Shown in pieces: positions 31,827-39,409 of a stretch of DNA of 64,000 nt (position 1 is its first letter; the number at the start of each line of letters is the position of its first letter). Made by a program: the position numbers and the translations under genes. This stretch comes from Pollenia angustigena (Eukaryota; Arthropoda; Insecta; Diptera; Polleniidae): positions 151,898,511 through 151,962,510 of the forward strand of contig OV884059.1 in NCBI GenBank assembly GCA_930367215.1, in the 5' to 3' direction. The notes under the pieces were generated by a model. It had not been told where the DNA came from, did not search any database, and saw nothing but the letters and a program-made list of their open reading frames with translations.

Positions 31827-32513
31827 TTATATTGTTATAAAATAATCAAACTGCTTTCTATATCTCCCATCATTTAATTCATCATCTTTACTTATAACCA
31901 AAAATCCATATTTATCTTTCCAACATTCTCCACAAATTTCATGAAACTTTTCGTAACTCATATCGCTACCAACATGATCAGCATATATATGTTTTATATT
32001 CATTTCATCTTGCTTAAACATAATAATCATATTAGCATTATCTCTTATTAAATGTTTGGGAATTCTTGTATATGTTTGACATAAGTAGAATGAATCTACA
32101 TTTCTATGTCTACCCATACAAAAATATGCACGTATATTGTTTTGTTTTTCACATGCAACATCATCGAAAATCATAACTGAATTGTTTTGTGCTTCATCTG
32201 GAGGTATTACAGAATCATTATCAGAAAACGTATGAAACCCCATTCCTTTAATTGGTGTTATCAATTTTCTTAAATATTCATACTTTGGCTGAAATAGTGA
32301 TTTTGAGTATAAATAGATGTTTTCAAATTTCAGTCCATTAGGACTCTCTAGTAAGCTTATCATAACGTTAGTCTTGCCACAATTTGAAGGACCTACAATA
32401 AGCGCACGAATAGAATTCGGTAATATAGAACTATGTCTACATTTTGAATTTAAATTCGTTGAAGAATCCGTATTACGAACAAAAATATTTTTATGTTGTT
32501 TTATTAAACGCAT
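31827..32513 (-). CDS. DNA packaging ATPase (FtsK/HerA-type, A32-like)
   Basis: Expected to pump element DNA into a preformed capsid. The P-loop GPSNCGKT occupies residues 41-48 and Walker B (VMIFDDV) 113-119. A following arginine-rich segment (FCMGRHRNVDSFYLCQTYTRIPKHLIRDN) holds the conserved Gln/Arg sensors of the family. The 228-residue length suits Polinton ATPases. It is transcribed divergently from the PLA2-like gene, with only 61 bases between the two ATGs, which implies a shared bidirectional promoter. Confidence 0.9.
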   Translation of the reverse strand: MRLIKQHKNIFVRNTDSSTNLNSKCRHSSILPNSIRALIVGPSNCGKTNVMISLLESPNGLKFENIYLYSKSLFQPKYEYLRKLITPIKGMGFHTFSDNDSVIPPDEAQNNSVMIFDDVACEKQNNIRAYFCMGRHRNVDSFYLCQTYTRIPKHLIRDNANMIIMFKQDEMNIKHIYADHVGSDMSYEKFHEICGECWKDKYGFLVISKDDELNDGRYRKQFDYFITI

Positions 32514-32574
32514 CTTTAGAACTAAATGAAATAATTAAATATTCTCTTTTTCTTATAGAATAAAATTAAATAAA
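32514..32574. promoter_or_regulatory. divergent promoter region, ATPase / PLA2-like gene
   Basis: A 61 bp AT-rich spacer separates the start codons of two head-to-head genes, so any core promoter for both must lie here or inside the coding ends. There is a TCTTATAGAAT phrase but no certain TATA element. Confidence 0.45.
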
Positions 32575-33408
32575 ATGGTAATACGTTTTAAAAACAAGAT
32601 TAATTGTAATAAAGTCGTCAGAGGAGAAGGTTTAATTAATAAATTGGTAAATTCACTTCCTTTTGAACTACATCTTCCTGGTTATCAATATTGTGGTCCT
32701 GGAACGAAATTACAAAAACGTTTAGAACGAGGTGATAAAGGAATTAATCTATTAGACGGTGCATGTAAAGAACACGATATTGCTTATTCAAAAAGTAGAG
32801 ATATAAATATAAGACATCAAGCTGATAAAATTCTTGAGAACAGAGCTTGGGAACGAGTACTTTCAAAAGATAGCAGTCTTCCAGAAAAATCGTTGGCATA
32901 TTTGGTTACTAACGCAATGAAAGCAAAAACTAAACTCGGTATGGGGATGACTAAGCAAAACAAAAGTAATAGGAAATCAAAATCGAATAAAGTTATTGGA
33001 AGAAAACTGTTCAATTCAACGCTAAAAGCAACAACAAAAATTTTAAGAAAAGAAAAACCAACAGATCTTAACGCTGCTATCAAGATTGCACGTAAAACCA
33101 TTAACAAATCCTTAAAGGGAAGGAAATCTGAAATTGTAGTACCACGTGTAATACGTGTTCCAAAAGTTGGTGGTGTTTTACCATTAATACCAATATTAAC
33201 AGCTTTAGGTGTAATTGGTACCCTATCGAGTGGAGGTGCTAACATAGCAAAAGCAGTTAATGCAGCAAAGAATGCTAAACTCCAACTTGATGAAGCGACT
33301 AGACACAATAAGAATATGGAAGCAATAGCAATGGGTAAAGGACTTTACCTCAAACCATATAAGAAAGGATATGGATTAACTTATGAAGAAAAAGCAAAAA
33401 ACTTCTAA
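32575..33408 (+). CDS. phospholipase A2-like capsid-associated protein
   Basis: The N-terminal domain carries the signatures of secreted/parvoviral PLA2: the calcium loop YCGPGT (39-44) and catalytic ACKEHDIAY (63-71, His67-Asp68). In viruses such a domain breaches endosomal membranes during entry; the same role here is inference. Residues ~120-175 are very basic. A glycine-flanked hydrophobic stretch (GGVLPLIPILTALGVIG, ~203-219) could insert in membranes. The C-terminus (GKGLYLKPYKKGYGL) ends in Gly-x-Gly-like sites such as maturation proteases cut. Three bases before its TAA is the heptamer A_AAA_AAC in the frame needed for -1 slippage, and the -1 frame continues into the protease gene. 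Normal termination gives 277 aa; a shifted product would have 400. Confidence 0.82.
   Translation: MVIRFKNKINCNKVVRGEGLINKLVNSLPFELHLPGYQYCGPGTKLQKRLERGDKGINLLDGACKEHDIAYSKSRDINIRHQADKILENRAWERVLSKDSSLPEKSLAYLVTNAMKAKTKLGMGMTKQNKSNRKSKSNKVIGRKLFNSTLKATTKILRKEKPTDLNAAIKIARKTINKSLKGRKSEIVVPRVIRVPKVGGVLPLIPILTALGVIGTLSSGGANIAKAVNAAKNAKLQLDEATRHNKNMEAIAMGKGLYLKPYKKGYGLTYEEKAKNF
33396..33402 (+). promoter_or_regulatory. candidate -1 ribosomal frameshift heptamer A_AAA_AAC
   Basis: The bases are phased X_XXY_YYZ relative to the upstream PLA2-like gene (codons GCA AAA AAC TTC TAA). Slippage by -1 enters the protease frame, which is open from a TGA at 33384 onward and has no ATG before the conserved N-terminal protease text. 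A,AAA,AAC is among the strongest known eukaryotic viral slippery sites. A downstream stem or pseudoknot was not evident by eye. Confidence 0.6.
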
Positions 33409-33776
33409 ACAAGCTACCCAAAAGACCATTGACTGATATTGATATACGAAAATTCTCAAAAAATATTCCACATTTTAGAGGAATTTTCATGTTAGACGCA
33501 ATACCAAAACATCCCAGAAATATTGAATGTGGAGTAATTAATTTGGATTCTACAATCGGTAGTGGTACACATTGGGTAGCTTACTATAAAAACAATAAAC
33601 AAATAGAATATTATGATAGTTTTGGAAATTTACAACCACCATTGGAACTAGTTGAGTACCTAGGAGGAAATATAAAATATAACTACAATCAACATCAAAA
33701 CTATGATTCATTTAATTGTGGTCATTTATGTCTTGAATTTTTATATAAAATAACTGAAAAAGAAATTAATAAATAA
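33402..33776 (+). CDS. adenain-like cysteine protease (PRO)
   Basis: The maturation protease of the Polinton virion, related to adenovirus protease and Ulp1. Counting from the TTG at 33429, catalytic residues are His48 (GTHWVAYY), Asp63 (YYDSFG), Gln90 (HQNYD) and Cys97 (FNCGHLC). The 115-residue span from the TTG is compact but complete for this minimal family. The frame has no ATG upstream: it is open from 33387, and family-like residues (KLPKRPLTDID) lie before the TTG, so the true N-terminus is upstream. The most economical reading is a -1 frameshift from the PLA2-like gene at 33396-33402. Alternatives are non-AUG initiation at 33429 or a single-base mutation in this copy. Confidence 0.85.
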   Translation, partial: LLNKLPKRPLTDIDIRKFSKNIPHFRGIFMLDAIPKHPRNIECGVINLDSTIGSGTHWVAYYKNNKQIEYYDSFGNLQPPLELVEYLGGNIKYNYNQHQNYDSFNCGHLCLEFLYKITEKEINK

Positions 33777-33871
33777 AACAATTGAAATTATTTTAAAAAG
33801 AAAAACCATGTTTTTTTTATTTAATTATTTTAAGGTACATATTATTATTATTTTTATCGTTAAAATATAAT
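33777..33871. other. convergent spacer after the protease gene
   Basis: AT-rich gap between the protease (+) and the 115-aa gene (-), with TTTAATTATTTTAAGG-like runs and no ORF. Confidence 0.4.
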
Positions 33872-34219
33872 TTAAAAACTGTTAAAGTTTGCGTATATGG
33901 GATATCTAGAATTGGCTTCAAAGATATCACCCTCCTCAAATGGCTTCAATCGCAAGTTTTTCTCCCCTTCCCTGGATATAAGATACGATCCAGATGATAA
34001 ATTCTTCAAATCTTCGTCAGTTAGCGTATTGTAGCGATATGGCAAAAACAATATATTCTCCTCAAGCTCAACTTTTATTGAGCTCCCATACTTGGTATTC
34101 ACTCTACTTGCATTCATAATAATGTGTTTAGAAGATATTGCAAGATCCTTAATGTGAATTAAGGATTTGCTGTAGCTCAGAGTATTAAATTTGGTTACTA
34201 AGTTTTTCGAGGGTTCCAT
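33872..34219 (-). CDS. small Polinton protein, possible OB-fold
   Basis: Not firmly recognised. The 115 residues alternate strand-like and polar segments: LIHIKDLAISSKHIIMNASRV, TKYGSSIKVELEENILFLPYRY and a C-terminal G-x-Y segment. The order resembles short OB-fold proteins (TKYG..I.VELE..I.FLP.R) found in several insect mobile elements and small DNA viruses as I recall, which would suggest single-stranded nucleic-acid binding. It is the first gene of the right accessory zone, reads toward the protease gene and has its ATG 250 bp from the 58 bp repeat array. Confidence 0.55.
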   Translation of the reverse strand: MEPSKNLVTKFNTLSYSKSLIHIKDLAISSKHIIMNASRVNTKYGSSIKVELEENILFLPYRYNTLTDEDLKNLSSGSYLISREGEKNLRLKPFEEGDIFEANSRYPIYANFNSF

Positions 34220-34468
34220 TTTTCACAACCGATCACGTTAGTTTCTTTTTTTCAACTGAGATTAAAACCACTTCTCTAAATTGAAAAGAGCTTAACTAAA
34301 TCAAAAATAATCTATTTTATTAATCAAGAAAAAGTTTATTGATATATAATCATGTGAATAAATGAGACGAAGACATACATTTCTTCCCTTTGCTCTAAAG
34401 AAAGAAATCGATATAAATAAATATGGAATAATACTACCAAATAAATAGGAACCAATACAGAACAAATT
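34220..34468. other. AT-rich upstream region of the 115-aa gene
   Basis: No supported gene. A 69-codon hydrophobic - strand ORF overlaps the first tandem repeat and is probably chance. Confidence 0.4.
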
Positions 34469-34758
34469 ACCGAATAGCATTGAGAAAATTAATATAGTTT
34501 TCTCTTTCACTCTAGTTATTAAGTAAACCGAATAGCATTGAGAAATTTAATATAGTTTTCTCTTTCACTCTAGTTATTAATTAAACCGAATAGAATTGAG
34601 AAATTTAATATAGTTTTCTCTTTCACTCTAGTTATTAATTAAACCGAATAGAATTGAGAAATTTAATATAGTTTTCTCTTTCACTCTAGTTATTAAGTAA
34701 ACCGAATAGAAGTGAGAAATTTAATATACTTTTCTCTTTCACTCTAGTTATTAAGTAA
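34469..34758 (+). repeat. five tandem copies of a 58 bp unit
   Basis: Exact 58 bp spacing: units start at 34469, 34527, 34585, 34643 and 34701. Each holds ACCGAATAGMATTGAGAAAT, TTAATATAGTTTTCTC and TTTCACTCTAGTTATTAA. Only a few substitutions separate the copies. It lies between two divergent genes (115-aa on -, Cys-rich ORF on +), a position suited to an enhancer, an origin or an early promoter array. Confidence 0.95.
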
Positions 34759-34836
34759 AATGTTGTGAAATAATAACTAGAAATTTAAAAACGAGAAACA
34801 TTAACAAGTAGGACGCCAAGCGGATACAACTCAAAA

Positions 34837-35127
34837 ATGTGTACATTAAAAGAATTTTTAGTAAAATTTTTAACCAAATTTGAGGAAGTTATCCTGCATG
34901 AGCACAGGCTGTGCATAGAAAGTTTCATACCAATGCTGGATGAAAATGAAGACTTCGGCGTTGCTGAAAGTGATGATGGGGAGCCACATTTCCAATGCTG
35001 CCCATGGTACAGCTCGTATTGTGAAGAAGGGCCTACTCCGTGCAGATGTGCGGTTTATATATTAAGAAAAATTAATGTAATAAATTTAATAAATAATTAT
35101 CATTTAATATTTAATAAAGACCAATAA
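34837..35127 (+). CDS. small Cys-rich ORF, 96 aa, unknown
   Basis: Not recognised. The N-terminal half is an amphipathic helix-like run (MCTLKEFLVKFLTKFEEVIL). The middle is acidic (DENEDFGVAESDDGE). A cysteine cluster follows (CCPWYSSYCEEGPTPCRC, residues ~53-70), which could bind zinc or form disulfides. There is no signal peptide. It starts 78 bp past the tandem repeats and is the only + strand gene of the right end. Coding status is moderately supported by composition: acidic and Cys-rich residues are unlike the random Lys/Asn output of this AT-rich DNA. Confidence 0.5.
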   Translation: MCTLKEFLVKFLTKFEEVILHEHRLCIESFIPMLDENEDFGVAESDDGEPHFQCCPWYSSYCEEGPTPCRCAVYILRKINVINLINNYHLIFNKDQ

Positions 35128-35416
35128 TAAAAATCAAAACTTTTTCTCTTTTTTTTATTTATTTATTTATTTTCAGTTCTATTTCAGCAAATAAAATGTA
35201 TTCTAATACAAATAAAATAATAAATAAAATTAATAACAAAAAATGATAAATAAAAAAATATTTTGCTACATTTATTATGGATGATGAAATTTCAGCGTTT
35301 TGCATCATTGTATTTGAAGATTCGACAAATGTAATTGGGATTTCAATAACTTGATCATCATAATTAGTAATCTGATTGCTTCTAGCGATATTATCGTTTT
35401 TAATTTCAATATTATA
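35128..35416. other. AT-rich spacer
   Basis: Runs of TTTATT and AATAAA-like sequence between the Cys-rich ORF (+) and the BIR gene (-). No ORF supported. Confidence 0.4.
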
Positions 35417-35851
35417 CTAAGGAATGTTAGAAAAATTATCGTGTCGTATTTGACCTTCTACTTCTCTGAGACCACAGGTATCATAACAGGGTGGTGGTAG
35501 TAGTTGATTTAACACATTCCAATTAATAGGTACATTATTGGTACAACATCTTCTCAGTAAAGCACAATTTGGTGACCAACGCAAATGTTCTGTTAAAGGT
35601 TGATCAGTAGGCCCCCAACTCCAAATTTCAACTTCGCAAAAATAACATTTTGTTTTGTCATAATCTCCACTATAAAACATGCCAGTCATAGCTAACTCTC
35701 TTTTATCTACCCATTTTAATGGCCAGCATGAAAAAGTTTTTAAACGCTCATCTTCTCTATGGAAAATATCAGTCATGCTATAGCGTGGCGTAAATGAAGA
35801 TTGTTTTAAATGCTGATCTTCACTGCAATCGAATTTTAGATCTTTAACCAT
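35417..35851 (-). CDS. BIR-domain protein (inhibitor-of-apoptosis type)
   Basis: A 144-residue protein with one baculoviral IAP repeat at about residues 33-101. The core ERLKTFSCWP-KW leads into a G57-M-F-Y-x-G turn and the zinc set C69-x2-C72-x16-H89-x6-C96, the exact BIR spacing. The ~25-residue tail (CYDTCGLREVEGQIRH) has two more Cys but no RING domain, so it lacks a ubiquitin-ligase module. BIR proteins bind caspases or IAP antagonists; here it may keep the host cell alive while the element replicates (inference). The gene is intact, ATG to TAG, on - in the accessory zone of the Polinton, presumably captured from an insect or an insect virus. Residue-level relatives were not searched. 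Confidence 0.88.
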   Translation of the reverse strand: MVKDLKFDCSEDQHLKQSSFTPRYSMTDIFHREDERLKTFSCWPLKWVDKRELAMTGMFYSGDYDKTKCYFCEVEIWSWGPTDQPLTEHLRWSPNCALLRRCCTNNVPINWNVLNQLLPPPCYDTCGLREVEGQIRHDNFSNIP

Positions 35852-36111
35852 TTTAAATTTTTTTCTTTCATAATTTCAACCGCAAATTTTAAAAATACTA
35901 TTTGAACTCCACGATAAATCACAATGTACTTGCTGTTGAAATGAATTGTATACGCTATTTATACATGGATATGTTCAGCCATTTAAAATTATTTTCGAAA
36001 TGTGATGCAATATAAGAAACATTTATTTTACTTTTACTTTTTAGTATGTACATATATTTTATTTAATAACTACTTAAAAGTATTTGAATAAAAAGAAGAA
36101 AAAATTTACAT
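35852..36111. other. AT-rich spacer
   Basis: Likely upstream region of the BIR gene and 3' region of the acidic ORF. Nothing else recognised. Confidence 0.4.
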
Positions 36112-36324
36112 TTATAAACTTAAATCTAGTTCTCTAATGAAGCGATCTCCTTCTTCATCCAAATAAAACCCGTCATTTGCCTTTAAAATGATTTTATCCC
36201 CCTCTTCGTCTTCCAAAAAATACTCAATTTCCCACAAAAAATCGTAGTAAGCCATTTGGTTGTTAGGGATATCTTCCATAGAATTTTCATCGCCAAATTC
36301 AATTTCAAAATCGCTCAAATTCAT
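36112..36324 (-). CDS. acidic 70-residue ORF at the right end
   Basis: Not recognised. It is strongly acidic (more than 20 Asp/Glu in 70), with MNLSDFEIEFGDEN at the start and two related GDKIILKANDGFYLDEEGDRF phrases toward the end. Its ATG is 14 bp inside the inner edge of the right terminal repeat, so a promoter would have to lie in the repeat. The composition is unlike chance AT-rich translation, which supports it being real. DNA-mimic or protein-binding roles are possible but unsupported. Confidence 0.45.
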   Translation of the reverse strand: MNLSDFEIEFGDENSMEDIPNNQMAYYDFLWEIEYFLEDEEGDKIILKANDGFYLDEEGDRFIRELDLSL

Positions 36325-36337
36325 TGTTCAAATCTTC

Positions 36338-37737
36338 AATGCTCAAATGTAAATAAACCTAGTTTTCAGAAGTATACTCCACTAAGCCTTTTAAGAAGGG
36401 CAAGAAAACAAACTGCAATTAATGTTTTGTTTTATAAACAAATTGTACATTCTAACACGCTCAATCATGTTTATGCTTCTTAAATATAACAAAAAGATTT
36501 CTTCATCAGATTAATGTAAACAAACATGCAGACACATCGTCAGCATTTTATAACAAAATACAAATTCTTTTTAAATCTTCTTAGGAGACGTTATATTATG
36601 AAAGAAAACAAACTGCAAATAAGAATAACATAATGTCAGCATAAACGGGAACAAAATATTTCTTAATACAAAGAAGAAAACAAAACTAAATTTAAATTCT
36701 TTGACTATTGTGTTAATTCTAAAAACTGTTTTAAAAGAATCGCAAACTTGTTTTTTACTTGAGAATTATAATTTTGAACTTTTATTTTCTATTTTGTCGA
36801 TTTTGACTTCGATAGTTTTGATAAAATTAAACTGCTTAGAATCACTGTTGAAATGAGATCAAATCCAAATCCTACCACAGAAATAAATTTCAATAAAACA
36901 AAATTCACCAACTGGTTCGGAACTAGGGTAAGTGGTGAAAAAATAAACTTCACCTCATCAAAAAGCTTCAGAAACTTGCTAAGAAATAAATATCAAAATT
37001 ATATAAATGGTTCGGAACTAAGATAAGTTGTTAAAAACATAATTTTCACCTCATAAAAATGGTTCGGAAAATAAATAAAATGTTTCGGAACTTGCTTAAA
37101 AAATAAAAGCTTAAAATAGAGTTTACATTAAAAACTTAAAATAGAGTTTACATCAAAATACACATTTTGTTGGTATTTTTTTTCACAAAATTTTTAAAAT
37201 CCTAAATAAATATTCAAATCAACGCTTAAAACCCCTCAAAATACCCATTTTGTTGGTATTTTCTTCACAAAATTTTTAAAATCCTTAATAAATATTCAAA
37301 TCAACGCTTAAAACCCCTCAAAATACCCATTTTGCTGGTATTTTCTTCACAAAATTTTTAAAATCCTTAATAAATATTAAAATCAACGCTTAAAACCCCT
37401 CAAAATAGCCATTTTGTTGGTATTTTCTTCACAAAATTTTTAAAATCCTAAATAAATATTCAAATCAACGCTTAAATCCCCTAAAATACCCATTTTTTTG
37501 GTATTTTGTTCACAAAATTTTTAAATTTCTATTGGAAATGAAATAAATGTATGCGCCATCTAAGTCTAAAAAAAACTGAATTTCACAATCAGCGCCATCT
37601 ATATGTGAAAATTACTGTTCACCTCATCTACTCGTATACCGGAAATGGTTCTGAACTTGGATAATCTATTACACCACACATTCCTTTTCGCATTATCGGA
37701 ACCGGACACAGTCCAAGATCCCCATTACCTATCTACT
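36338..37737 (-). repeat. Polinton right terminal inverted repeat, 1,400 bp
   Basis: Inverse of 20856-22255, ending ATCTACT at 37737 immediately before the TTTCAT duplication. Confidence 0.93.
37153..37525 (-). repeat. subterminal tandem repeats, right copy
   Basis: Mirror of 21068-21440 with the same ~82 bp units in inverse orientation. Confidence 0.85.
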
Positions 37738-37743
37738 TTTCAT
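37738..37743 (+). repeat. Polinton target site duplication, right
   Basis: TTTCAT, identical to 20850-20855. Confidence 0.95.
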
Positions 37744-38175
37744 AATACACGAAGTTACTCTACACCTCGTCAATTTAAAATTAAAAAGGGTGTGTTTGTT
37801 TGTTCTCTAAAGACCCCTAAACTACCCAGTAAAAACTTGGTCTACAAAATAATGTGTTTAGTAATCAGAAAAAACTTAAAGAACTACATTCAATCTACTG
37901 AAAGAACCAATGAATGTCCTAAAGTGAACGCATTCAAATGAAAGTCATTATTTTTTACCTACAGTTAGTCTCATAAATATTTTGCATATTTTTTTACTCC
38001 ATAAAGATTAAATACACTCCTCAAACTGAAGTACAAGTTGTTTAAATTTTGAGAAAATAGTCCATTTATTATGTAGGTGATATGTATTACAACGTCAATA
38101 TGATAATAAAATTACAAAAACTTAGAATTTCATGGCCTTTTTCTGATATTAAAACTTTTTTGACCCAAAATTAAT

Positions 38176-39405
38176 ACTCACAAAAGTATTTTGCTTTTTT
38201 AAAAAAATCATCTTATCCTTGCAAATATTGTTATAAATTTTTACATTTTATATGAGCTTGCTTCGTTTATACGTTTCAATCCCATTTTCGTACGAATAAG
38301 ATAATATTTTCAAGGTAAATTGCTATTATTTATCTAATTAAATTGCCGAAAGGAAAGAAACTAAGTTTTGCCGAGAGGAAAATCATCTTACACTTTCATG
38401 ACCAAGGTATAACAGTTTTTTTTAAATCGCAAATGCTTAAGAGGTGTCGTCAAACAATAGAAAATATAGTTAAGCGTGCAAAAGAACGTGGAAATATTGA
38501 AAATTTGGCACGACATGGCTGTCCAAAATTGTTATCAGCCAGAAATGAAAGGAAAATACTTAAAGAAATTCGTGAAAACCCGCATGTATCTGCTCCAAAA
38601 CTGAATGATAAGCTGAGAGAAACTCTATGCAACAATGTTAGCAACGAAACACTTCGTAGAGTACTACGATCAAACAACTTTAATACTTGAGTAGCAAGAA
38701 AAAAAACCGCTAATTACTGTAACAAATATAAATAAGCGATTATCCTTCGCTAATCAACATATAACCAGAGGTTTTGACTTTTGAAAATCCGTAATATTTA
38801 GCGATGAAAGTAAATATAATATTTTTGGGTCTAATGGACGACGCATGGTTTGGAGAAAGCCGAATGAGTCCCGTCATATAAAAAATATCAAGCCCACAGT
38901 AAAACATGGATGAGGTGCTGTTATGGTTTGGGGCTGTATGTCAGCCTCTGGAGTTGGAAATCTAATCTTTATAGATGGAATTATGGACAGACATGTGTAT
39001 CTGTCAATTCTTAAAGAAAACCTTAACGCTAATGTTGATAAAATGGGACTTCCAGCAAGAGGTTTTAATTGGCAACAGGACAACGATCCCAAACAAGCAG
39101 CCAAACTTTTGACAACGCCTCCTCAATGCCCGGGCTTGAATCCAATAAAAAATGTATGGGCGTATTTGGAGGAAAAGGTTTGTTAACGCTACATTTCTTC
39201 GAAAACTACGTTAAAACAAGTTTTGCTACAAGAATGTGGAAAAATATCTCAAGAAAAGTGCCAAAATTTTTTGGAATCTATACCACGACAATTATCTGCA
39301 TTTTCTCAAAACAACTGGTATGGCACAAAGTATTAACTGTAACATATCCATTGTTATACGGTAAAAATACGTGATATTTTTTAAAAGCAAAATACTTTTG
39401 TGACC
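38176..39405 (+). mobile_element. dead Tc1-like transposon
   Basis: Inverted ends: TCACAAAAGTATTTTGCTTT at 38178 and its inverse at 39383-39403, continuing less exactly inward. It encloses a broken Tc1-type transposase on +. The exact outer borders and TA duplication are uncertain. Confidence 0.75.
38343..39336 (+). pseudogene. Tc1-family transposase, inactivated
   Basis: Reading begins at a TTG (former ATG) with PKGKKLSFAERKIILHF and a helix-turn-helix region to about 38690 (PKLLSARNERKILKEI, ..APKLNDKL). After a frameshift, IFSDESKYNIF (first catalytic Asp, near 38795) follows, then an in-frame TGA near 38911, MVWGCMS, and QQDNDPKQ with the second Asp near 39080. A deletion follows, then NPIKNVWAYLEEK, where the catalytic Glu is replaced by Lys. 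Another shift leads to the C-terminal LSAFSQNNWYGTKY and a stop at 39336. Several independent lesions make it a fossil. Confidence 0.88.
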
Positions 39406-39409
39406 TTAA

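Larger units (their letters stand above)
20856..37737. mobile_element. complete Polinton/Maverick element
   Basis: A 16,882 bp element starting 5'-AGTAGATAGG, with two 1,400 bp terminal inverted repeats and a perfect 6 bp target duplication TTTCAT at 20850-20855 and 37738-37743. The AG start, 6 bp duplication and gene set (protein-primed polB, retroviral-type integrase, packaging ATPase, adenain-like protease, two jelly-roll capsid proteins) define the Polinton class. The core ORFs are uninterrupted and the arms look nearly identical by eye, so the insertion is young. Gene orientation is mosaic: polB, PLA2, protease and a Cys-rich ORF on +, the rest on -. The AT-rich body differs in composition from the GC-richer LINE at 51239. 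Confidence 0.95.
18863..37762. mobile_element. TA-flanked ~2 kb host element, split by the Polinton
   Basis: Left end at 18863 reads TAGAGTAACTTCGGGTATTG then TGGAACCCCC. The inverse is reconstructed across the Polinton: GGGGGTTCCACATTGCC... at 20827-20855 and then AATACACGAAGTTACTCTA at 37744-37762. The arms pair over about 30 bp apart from an 18 bp difference, and both ends abut TA. Without the Polinton and its duplicated TTTCAT the element would be about 2.0 kb. Short inverted-looking TCAAACAAAAA phrases and a MITE core copy fill 19480-20400. No transposase is visible. Confidence 0.55.

Noticed and set aside
32817..33308. 163-codon - strand ORF opposite the PLA2-like gene
   Set aside because: Antisense to a gene with clear PLA2 motifs; its own translation has no recognisable domain.
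33429..33431. TTG at 33429 as the true protease start
   Set aside because: Possible as non-AUG initiation, but family-like residues continue upstream in the same frame to the slippery heptamer, so frameshift entry explains more.
34301..34510. 69-codon hydrophobic - strand ORF next to the 115-aa Polinton gene
   Set aside because: It starts within the 58 bp repeat array and has no other support; AT-rich DNA easily gives Phe/Ile-rich frames.
34469..34758. CRISPR-like array
   Set aside because: The units are contiguous 58 bp tandem repeats without unique spacers, in a eukaryotic context.
37645..37941. 98-codon ORF across the right end of the Polinton
   Set aside because: It crosses the terminal repeat and target duplication into flanking DNA. 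Part of the same peptide appears at 18708-18908 only because of the flanking inverted repeat.
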